In this document: piece by piece, positions 57,402-64,000 of the stretch
How positions within the stretch are numbered: position 1 is the stretch's first letter
How the letters are laid out: each line of letters begins with the position of its first letter
Origin: Pelobates cultripes
Taxonomy: Eukaryota > Chordata > Amphibia > Anura > Pelobatidae
Assembly: GCA_933207985.1 (NCBI GenBank)
Contig: OW240916.1
Location: 83,356,979-83,420,978, forward strand
Length of the DNA stretch: 64,000 nucleotides
Reading direction: 5' to 3'
The notes under the pieces: generated by a model
Database searches by the model: none
The model's input: the letters and a program-made list of their open reading frames with translations, nothing else
Told to the model about the DNA's origin: nothing
Made by a program: the position numbers and the translations under genes

Positions 57402-57515
57402 GTGGTCCTCGGAACCGCACTCTATGCACTTGATAGGGATTTTACATTCCTTGGCAAAGTGATCAGTGGAAGCACAGCACCTATAACATACCCCAAAGGT
57501 CTTTAGGAGTTCCTT

Positions 57516-59481
57516 TCATTCTTGTAGGGGCTTCTTCCTAAAGCCGTTAAATTTTTTGAGGGGATGTGGCTTCTTGTGGATAGGACATAATCGGTTTGGG
57601 TTTTCGATCTTGCCGCTCTTGTTTGAGGCGGGAGCTGAGGTGGGAGCGGGAATAATGTCTGTCTTCTTAACAGACACGGGACCTCTATGGTTCCTGTAGC
57701 TTATATGTAGCTTGTCACCTTTCAGTGAGGGAGTACTGAACTCACCAAATGCAAAACTAGGATCATTCTTGGTGTCAGCAATGTTCCTGACAAATTCGCA
57801 GAAGTAGGAGAAAGGGGGAAATGAAACCTTGTTTTCCCGTTTGTATTTTGACCCAATTTGGATCCACTTTTCTCGTAGGCCAAATGGAAGCTTGTAAATG
57901 ATAGGGTTAACTCCTCGAGCAGTGTCCAGGTAACTGAGGCCCGGTAGTTTAGGGTCAGTTTTGGCAAGCTGGACTTCGAGAAGAAGGTCACTGAGTCTCT
58001 GGAACTCTTTATTGTCCTTACCGGATATCGTTGGGAAATTTTCCAATCGTTTGAGCAATGCATTCTCTATGGCTTCAGGACTGCCATAACTCTGTTCTAG
58101 ACGCTCCCATGCAGCGGTGAGACCTGCAGTTGGATTGTCGATGTAGAGTGACCTGAGGCTCTTGACACGTTCCGTAGATTGTGGGCCAAGCCACCTGATC
58201 AGCAGATCCAGCTCATCAGCAGCAGTAATACCAAGATCACCTATAGTAGTTTTAAAGGCGGCTTTCCAGCTTCTGTAATTTTCGGGACGGTCATCGAAGC
58301 TTACTAGGCCTGTCTTGGTGAGCTCTCGTCGAAGTATATACTTTACGAACTCTGCTGTATCAGTTGCCTCTGACTTTACGTAGGAGGTCACTGGTTGAAT
58401 GTTGCGGATTGCGTTGTTTATGGTATTGTTGTGAAAAGACTTCGGAAGATATGGTGCAACAAGGGGGTTCAGCTGAGTTGTTGGGTTAAAGTCTGGAACG
58501 GTACTATTAGCAGGAGGTTTGTGACTTGCTTGCAGATTGGCGTGCAATTCTGTGACATATGCAGAATCAGCATGACAGTCAGGCGCTGCGCTGGTTTTGC
58601 ATGTAGTAAGTTGCTGGAACAGCTTTTGCCTGGTGGTGTGGTGAAGTCCTTGCGTTGTCGTGCAGAATGGAGGCAATTGAGCGCTCGCTGCTGTGGTTTA
58701 GAACATAGTTCTTAGTGCGTTCGAATGGATCTTCCACATCTGCCTTGACGCTGACCCTTTCACTAGCATTTTCATCTGCACCGATAGCTTGTTCCAAAAT
58801 CTTTAGTCTTGCTTCAGCTGCCTCGTAGTTGCTCTGTTCCTTTAAAGCTTCAATTGCTGCCCTTTGACGTGCTGCTTCAGTTTCCATTTCTGCTCTCTTT
58901 TTAGCATACGCAGCCAGTACTTTGCTAGCCTCTGCTTCGGCACGGGCATTTATAAGCTGTTCACTAAGCGTTGAGTGCCTTGAACTTCGGGATCTAGAGG
59001 AACTTTTAGAATGTCTGGTGGATATGGATCTGTGAGATACAGTGTCCTGTGGCTGCGTTAATTTTGCTTCTGCCTTTGCTTTAGTTAGCAGGATAAAGCT
59101 TTCTCTTTCCATGTTAAGAAGCTGGACATTGTTAAGTTGCTCTAATGATTCCTCAGTGTTAATGTTTTGCAGAATAGTTATATATTTATTGCTTGTAGTC
59201 TGGTACAGTTCATATGAAGCAGAGAGATGTTTTATGGCGCCCTGTAGTTGCAGTACCTCATGGCTGGGACATGAAATCACATCAATGTAGGTGAGGATTT
59301 TATCCCAAATCTGCTTCAAACTGGTTGCTAGTTCAGTTTTCATGGATTCATAGTTCTCTTTAACCTTCCAAGTGGGTTTCACAGAGCGTTTAGCCAATGC
59401 ACTGGGCTCTGGGTCCTCATCCTGGCTTTCTCCATGTGGTGCATGCTGTGGTGTTTCACATACTGAGCCCTTTCTACTCAT
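57516..59481 (-). pseudogene. BEL/Pao Gag
   Basis: The Met at 59481 (MSRKGSVCETPQ) is a better start than the frame's first Met at 59586. The N-terminal part has a helical region, an SR-rich stretch (SSSRSRSSRHS) and a coiled coil (AYAKKRAEMETEAARQRAAI). After a frameshift near 58620 the conserved BEL Gag core follows: DDRPENYRSWKAAFKTTI, LLIRWLGPQSTERVKSLR, AWERLEQSYGSPEAIENAL and LPFGLREKWIQIGSKYK. The frame stops at TGA 57516-57518. Zinc-knuckle residues (CYRCCASTDHFAKEC, then CIECGSEDH) lie just past it, 57515-57400. The core is the DUF1759 type found in Pao elements. Structural protein of cytoplasmic particles. Confidence 0.85.
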
Positions 59482-59759
59482 GATGGCCTGAGGTACACAT
59501 TCCTGGCTGTAGCAGTGAAGTGTGTCTGTATACTGTGTGGGGCTGTAACAAGCTGTGCTGGGGTTGAATGCAGACTTCTCATACAATACACACAGTTACA
59601 CTTCGCTATGATCTGTCCTGTGACACAGCAATCTCTGAACAAGCTGCTGGATATGTTCTTTTACTATTCTGGACCAGCTGCAGAGGCTATGAATGTGTTT
59701 TTTCAGGAGCACATGGCGCTCATTGCCCTGATGAGATTATCCATACCAAATCACCTTCC

Positions 59760-60049
59760 CAGATAGTTTACTCAGTCACAACTCACATGTAAGAAGATCT
59801 GACGGTGTTTATTCGTCATAAGATCTGTAGAATGTGCAGTTACGACAGGTAAAATAACAATTCTTCCATACAGGATAGCAGAGAAACAAGTCACATACGA
59901 ATGTACAGCATAGAATGCACTAGAACAGAAAAAAGGGGAGGGGAATACCTGGAGCAGCATGCAAACTATGGAATGGCCCAAGGGACAAACTTAAGATGAA
60001 CATTAAAGAAACAGTACATTATAATAAAACAATATCATGTAACATGACA
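59760..60049 (-). mobile_element. BEL/Pao 5' LTR
   Basis: Minus-strand sequence from TGTCATGTTACATG to a CA end near 59790-59760. A polyadenylation signal AATAAA sits about 240 bp in. The 3' limit and primer-binding site are not resolved with confidence. Confidence 0.5.
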
Positions 60050-61007
60050 CTCCCCACACAGAAACGCAGAGCCAGCGACCGGCCACCAGGAATGCGTCCC
60101 TTCCCAGCGCTGCTGCATGTCTTAATTCTCAACAGAGAACCCCCCACATCTCAGGGCACAACAGACACATCAACGTTCCAACGACCACCTCACTCTAGAT
60201 CTCCCAGGAGAAGGCACCTGCCCCCCCATGATTTTAAACTAAACATATAGGCATAACATGACTTACTAACTCTAAAAATATAAAAAATGTATGCACACAC
60301 TGTCAATGATATGATATTGTCATAACATGTCTGCAACTGCAAAGTCTGCTCCGCTGTCGTGGCGAGACAGTCTTATTCTGTATATTCTTTGTGCAACAAA
60401 AATAAAGAATTAAAAAAAATAAAAATAATCCTTCATAAGGATCCTTCGACATTGCTCAAAAATATGTGACCTTGGGGGTGAATGCTATCTATTCTGACAT
60501 TGTTCAGCAGACTATTAATTAAAACAAAACCAAAACATAATAACTCATTAGTGTGTTAAATATACATATATATTTATTACAGTGCAACAACCATGTGAGC
60601 AAATTCTTTTTTTGTTATTTTCCATTTTGAATACACCACATACATTATCTTCAAAAAATTAAAATATGTTGTAGGTTTTCTTTTAAACATGTTGTATACT
60701 GCACGTTTAAAAGCTATACATTATCTATATTTTGGAAACTTGATTAGAAAATCTAGCTGATTTTAATGGAAAACCAAGGTTCACTATGGCAAAGTTTCAT
60801 ACTAATGGTGGCTTCTCGGGTTAGGTGGTTCTGTTGGGAAGTCAAAATAGCAAATTAGAAATCAAGATAGGTTTTTCTGAGCAAAAATTAAATATACATA
60901 ATTATTGAATTTCAGGCTTCTAAATAAGAGATGCATGATGTTTATATTACATAAACTTCTTGATGAGCAAGTAAAAGTTTGAATGGATGATATGAATGTA
61001 CTACAAT

Positions 61008-61952
61008 TCAATGGCCATCAAAGTATCTCTTTGCAAAGTCATGTAATGCTTTTCTGAGGGCCTGTTTCACATCATTATTTCTCAAACTGTATATTATTGG
61101 ATTGCACATTGGAACTATCTGCACAAAGAGAACAGATGTTGCTTTACTTTGACTGAGTTGATATGATGAAGGTGGTCTCATATACAAACAGAATATTACC
61201 GTATAGAATAAGATAACAATTGAGAGATGAGAGGAGCAGGTAGAGAAGGCTTTGTGTCTTCCTTCTGATGTGCGAATTGTCAGAATGGTGGAGATTATAA
61301 AGCAATATGAAGCAAGGGTGAGCAAGAAGCAGGTCAGAACGAGAAGCACACCTTCTGAAAACATAATCATTTGGATGAAAGTTGTGTCGCTGCATGAGAG
61401 CTTGAGCAAGGGCATCATGTCACAGAATACATGGTTGACTTCATTCAAGGAACAAAAGTCCAAGCTGGAAATGAAGATAATCAATGGAATGGAACCTACA
61501 AAGCCAATCACCCAGGCACCAACAGCCATCCTGCAAGATGAATTCTTATTAAAAATGAGGGGATAATGCAAGGGCTTGCAAATAGCCACAAAGCGATCAT
61601 AAGCCATGACTGTGAGCAGGACATACTCAACACTGGCAAAAGCCATGAAGAAATAGAGTTGTGTCATGCACCCAATAATAGATATTCTTTTATTTCCTGT
61701 GATAAAGATGTTTAACAGGTTTGGCGCTATGACTGAGGTGAAGGATATATCCAAAGAAGCCAAGTTGCACAAAAAGAAATACATAGGCATGTGGCGGTGA
61801 TGATTAAAGCAAATAATGAAAATAATTATTACATTTCCAAGAAGAGTAATAACATACATGAGTAAAAATAGCAAGAATAGAGGAATCCTGAGCTGGGGGA
61901 CATCGGAGAACCCAGTGATATAAAATTCAGTCACTCTTGATTTATTTTCCAT
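61008..61952 (-). CDS. Olfactory receptor, copy 2
   Basis: Intact 314-residue single-exon odorant receptor, paralogue of 30253-31197, with the same hallmarks: NKS near the N-terminus, MPMYFFLCNLASLD, MAYDRFVAICKPLHY, KAFSTCSSHL and NPIIYSLRN. It differs at residues 13, 75, 103, 104, 108, 111, 203, 210, 214, 225, 278 and 295 (about 96 % identity). Four changes fall in TM3 and three in TM5. There is no stop, frameshift or lost conserved residue, so both copies appear functional. Expected role: ligand detection in olfactory neuron cilia through a stimulatory G protein; ligand unknown. Confidence 0.95.
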   Translation of the reverse strand: MENKSRVTEFYITGFSDVPQLRIPLFLLFLLMYVITLLGNVIIIFIICFNHHRHMPMYFFLCNLASLDISFTSVIAPNLLNIFITGNKRISIIGCMTQLYFFMAFASVEYVLLTVMAYDRFVAICKPLHYPLIFNKNSSCRMAVGAWVIGFVGSIPLIIFISSLDFCSLNEVNHVFCDMMPLLKLSCSDTTFIQMIMFSEGVLLVLTCFLLTLASYCFIISTILTIRTSEGRHKAFSTCSSHLSIVILFYTVIFCLYMRPPSSYQLSQSKATSVLFVQIVPMCNPIIYSLRNNDVKQALRKALHDFAKRYFDGH

Positions 61953-62392
61953 CCCTCATTGTCTTTGCTTACACTATGTAAAAAGGGAAAAAGTAATCTG
62001 CAACTAATAATAAAGATGTATTCTGGAAACTCCGAAGAAGATGTCATCATCAGCATGCTATAATAAGCCGAGAAGAAGAAAAAGAAGGTGAATGTGACCA
62101 TTGTATCAATTTGTTATAAACAAGGTTTGCTGAAAAACGACTGTAGAGAACTATAACTATTTTATCTAATTGAATTGGTTTTGGTGACTGCCAGTGGCGT
62201 ACATACCAGGGTCGCAGGGGTCGCAGCTGCGACCGGGCCCGGCCCACCAGGGGGCCCGGCCGCCCCTGCGACCCGGTATGTACGCCCAGGGCCAGCCTCT
62301 TCCCCTGGGGGGCCCAGGAGCCGACCAACCCAGGGCCACCAGAGGCTGGCCCTGCTGTCACCGGGCAGACGGGTGGCCGGTCGGGCAGGCGG

Positions 62393-62545
62393 GCGCGCGA
62401 GGGAGCACTCAGTGCTTCCTCTTCAGCTCCCTCGCGCACCGCACTGATACCGGAGCCGGAAGATGACGTCATCTTCCGGTGCCGGTATCCCTAAGCGGCG
62501 CGCGAGGGAGCTGAAGAGGAAGCACTGAGTGCTCCCTCGCGTGCC
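62393..62545. repeat. GC-rich palindrome with CRE-like core
   Basis: The arms 'cgcgagggagcactcagtgc' and reverse complement enclose a perfect 24-bp inner palindrome at 62456-62479: CCGGAAGA, then TGACGTCA, then TCTTCCGG. TGACGTCA is a CRE and CCGGAAG an ETS-type motif. Whether it is bound is unknown. Confidence 0.8.
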
Positions 62546-62684
62546 CGCCTGCCCAGACAGACAGACAGCCCGCCCACCCAGTGAACTGCCGCCCAGGAGC
62601 CCAGCAGCAGCACCACTGGACCCCAGGGAATCCCCCCAGCACTCCAATAGGTAAGGAGGCTGGGGGGATTAAATTTAAAAAATA

Positions 62685-62960
62685 AAAATGTGTTAGTGTG
62701 TGTGTGTGTTAGTGTATGTGTGTCTTAGTATGTGTGTGTGTGTGTGTGTTAGTGTATGTGTGTGTTAGTGTGTGTGTATGTGTGTGTTAGTGTATGAGTG
62801 TGTGTGTGTTAGTGTGTGTGTGTGTGTTAGTGTATTAGTGTATGTGTGTGTTAGTGTATGTGTGTGTTTTAGTGTGTATGTTAGTGCGTGTGTTAGTGTG
62901 TGTGTCAGTGAGTGTGTCTGTTATTGGGTGTGTGTCTGCTAGTGAGTGTGTTACTGTGTG
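62685..62960. repeat. (TG)-rich microsatellite
   Basis: Degenerate 'gtgtgttagtg' array, the reverse complement of the CA-rich arrays in the 38.2-kb relatives. Confidence 0.9.
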
Positions 62961-63925
62961 TGTCTGTTACTGAGTGTGTGTTTGTCAGTGAAAGTGTATG
63001 TTTTGTAAGTGAGTGTGTATGCGTCTGTTCGTGAGAGTGTGTGTGTGTCTCTTCAGCATTTACCTTTCTCCAGCGTCGGACTCCCCAGTGTCCGCCTCTC
63101 AGCTCCGAATGCAAATGCGCGGCAAGAGGCGCGCGCGCGCATTTAAACCGCCCATAGGAAAGCATTACTCAATGCTTTCCTATGGACGTTCAGTGTCTTC
63201 TCACTGTGATTTTCACAGTGAGAATCGCGGAAGCTCCTCTAGCAGCTGTCAATGAGACAGCCACCAGAGGCTGGATTAACCCTCAGTGAAACATAGCCGT
63301 TTCTCTGAAACTGCTATGTTTTCAGCTGCAGGGTTAAAACTAGAGGGACCTGGCACCCAGACCACTTCATTGAGCTGATGTGATCTGGGTGTCTGTAGTG
63401 GTCCTTTAAGTGTGTGTGCATACCATGTCGCGTCGCAGCCCTGCAACCCCTGCGACCGGGTGCCCGCCGCCATGTGTTGCGGCCCCGACCCGCGCCAAGT
63501 AAGCGCGGGGGGGAGGGGGGGCCCACGGATCAATTTTCGCACCGGGGCCCCATGGGTCATGTGTACGCCACTGGTGACTGCAGTCCCCTGTGCTATACTA
63601 AATTAGGGTTCCTGCATACCCTCAACCCAACCCCTTCTAGAGGCATGGCTATGGCAGGGATTACTCAATTCCTTCTAGCTATACCAATTCATGCCAACAG
63701 TGGGCGCTGTGATAGGCTGAAAGAGGTCAGCTAACACTCTCAGACAATCACAGAGAAAAAACACATACAACATATACATATAGAATGCAATAGTCTTCTT
63801 TAATAGTCTTTTTCAGTATATGATCATACACTGTAATTAAACCCCCGTTATTTTTTTGCATTCTCTGAACTTTGAAATTGCCATTTAATGAATGAGTGAA
63901 TGTGCTGGATTTGGTAAGTTTTATA

Positions 63926-64000
63926 TATTTATACACACACACACACACTCTCTCTCTCTCTCTACTGATGTGGTGCACTCGACATTTCAACAAACAACAT
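63926..64000. other. Simple repeat and window end
   Basis: (AC)n followed by (TC)n at 63934-63961. Nothing further can be assigned before the window ends. Confidence 0.6.

Larger units (their letters stand above)
55729..60049 (-). mobile_element. BEL/Pao LTR retroelement, 3'-truncated
   Basis: On the minus strand a 5' LTR starts TGTCATGTTACATG at 60049. It carries AATAAA at about 59810-59815 and is followed by gag, protease and the first half of reverse transcriptase. Similarity stops at about 55729; RNase H, integrase and the 3' LTR are missing. 'ctcccc' is found on both sides (55724-55729 and 60050-60055), possibly a target duplication, which would be odd for a truncated LTR element. It sits inside the L1-like element. 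Confidence 0.75.
54390..60420 (+). mobile_element. L1/Tx1-like LINE with internal deletion, host of a BEL/Pao insert
   Basis: Flanked by an exact 16-bp duplication aaaaataatccttcat (54374-54389, 60421-60436). The left part holds a 5' leader and ORF1. The right part (about 60056-60420) is a 3' UTR ending 'aataaagaattaaaaaaaat'. The ORF2 endonuclease/reverse transcriptase is absent, so this copy carries ORF1 plus 3' end only. It was either deleted internally or mobilised in trans. The BEL/Pao element occupies the middle. Confidence 0.75.
62192..63573. mobile_element. hAT-like element (single full unit) in receptor block 2
   Basis: Termini CAGTGGCGTACAT and GTGTACGCCACTG are flanked by an exact 8-bp duplication gtgactgc (62184-62191, 63574-63581). 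The unoccupied sequence 'agtaactgcagtc' is at about 31640-31652 in block 1. It is the same family as 38992-40417, in opposite orientation. It includes a GC-rich palindrome (62393-62545), a GT-rich microsatellite and the 'tttcctatggac' module. No transposase is encoded. Confidence 0.95.
60455..63925. repeat. Duplicated block, copy 2 (olfactory receptor unit)
   Basis: Homologous to 27890-32075. The left homology limit lies about 20 bp beyond the L1 target duplication. The right limit is at 'gtgctggatttggta' near 63925, before a (CA)n(TC)n tract. It lacks the Tc1/mariner element and contains a hAT-like insert instead. Confidence 0.9.

Overview
The window is nuclear DNA from a vertebrate, most probably an anuran amphibian. 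This is inferred from the mix of elements: DIRS with a tyrosine recombinase, BEL/Pao, Tx1/L1-like, L2, CR1-like and RTE LINEs, Tc1/mariner, hAT-like elements, and many MITEs flanked by TTAA. Gene density is very low. There is no sign of operons, ribosome binding sites, CRISPR arrays or tRNA/rRNA genes. Species cannot be assigned from the sequence alone.

The only host genes I can support are two intact, single-exon olfactory receptor genes on the minus strand (30253-31197 and 61008-61952). Each encodes 314 residues and they differ at 12 positions. They sit in two copies of a duplicated block (about 27890-32075 and 60455-63925). Each copy later gained a different transposon: a DD37E-type Tc1/mariner element in copy 1 and a hAT-like element in copy 2. 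The other copy keeps the empty site in each case.

Layout. 1-5.2 kb: unique sequence with L2, MITE and CR1 scraps. 5.2-7.5 kb: LTR and 3' internal part of a retroelement (minus) carrying 90-bp and about 60-bp tandem repeats. 8.2-10.5 kb: decayed L2 LINE. 11.5-14.3 kb: TTAA MITE split by a 2.15-kb hAT-like element containing a CT-rich minisatellite and a palindrome. 16-21 kb: a long inverted-repeat pair enclosing a CR1-like LINE and a truncated GC-rich repeat element. 22.5-26.9 kb: a second copy of the LTR family, split by a 2.6-kb TTAA element made of successive hairpins. 26.9-27.5 kb: L1 5' scrap. 27.9-32.1 kb: receptor block 1. 32.2-33.4 kb: Tc1 remnant. 37.3-40.7 kb: RTE (Bov-B-like) LINE with an 11-bp target duplication, split by a hAT-like dimer. 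40.9-43.4 kb: hAT-like element filled with a GC-rich satellite. 43.8-47.3 kb: CR1 LINE split by a second TTAA multi-hairpin element. 48.7-53.0 kb: DIRS element. 54.4-60.4 kb: L1-like element with a 16-bp target duplication, split by a BEL/Pao element. 60.5-63.9 kb: receptor block 2.

Most of the window is a stratigraphy of nested insertions, many datable relative to each other by exact target-site duplications. I see no convincing new cellular system. The strongest candidates for something poorly described are the TTAA-flanked multi-hairpin elements, the satellite-bearing hAT-like elements, and the repeat-encoding region upstream of the LTR.
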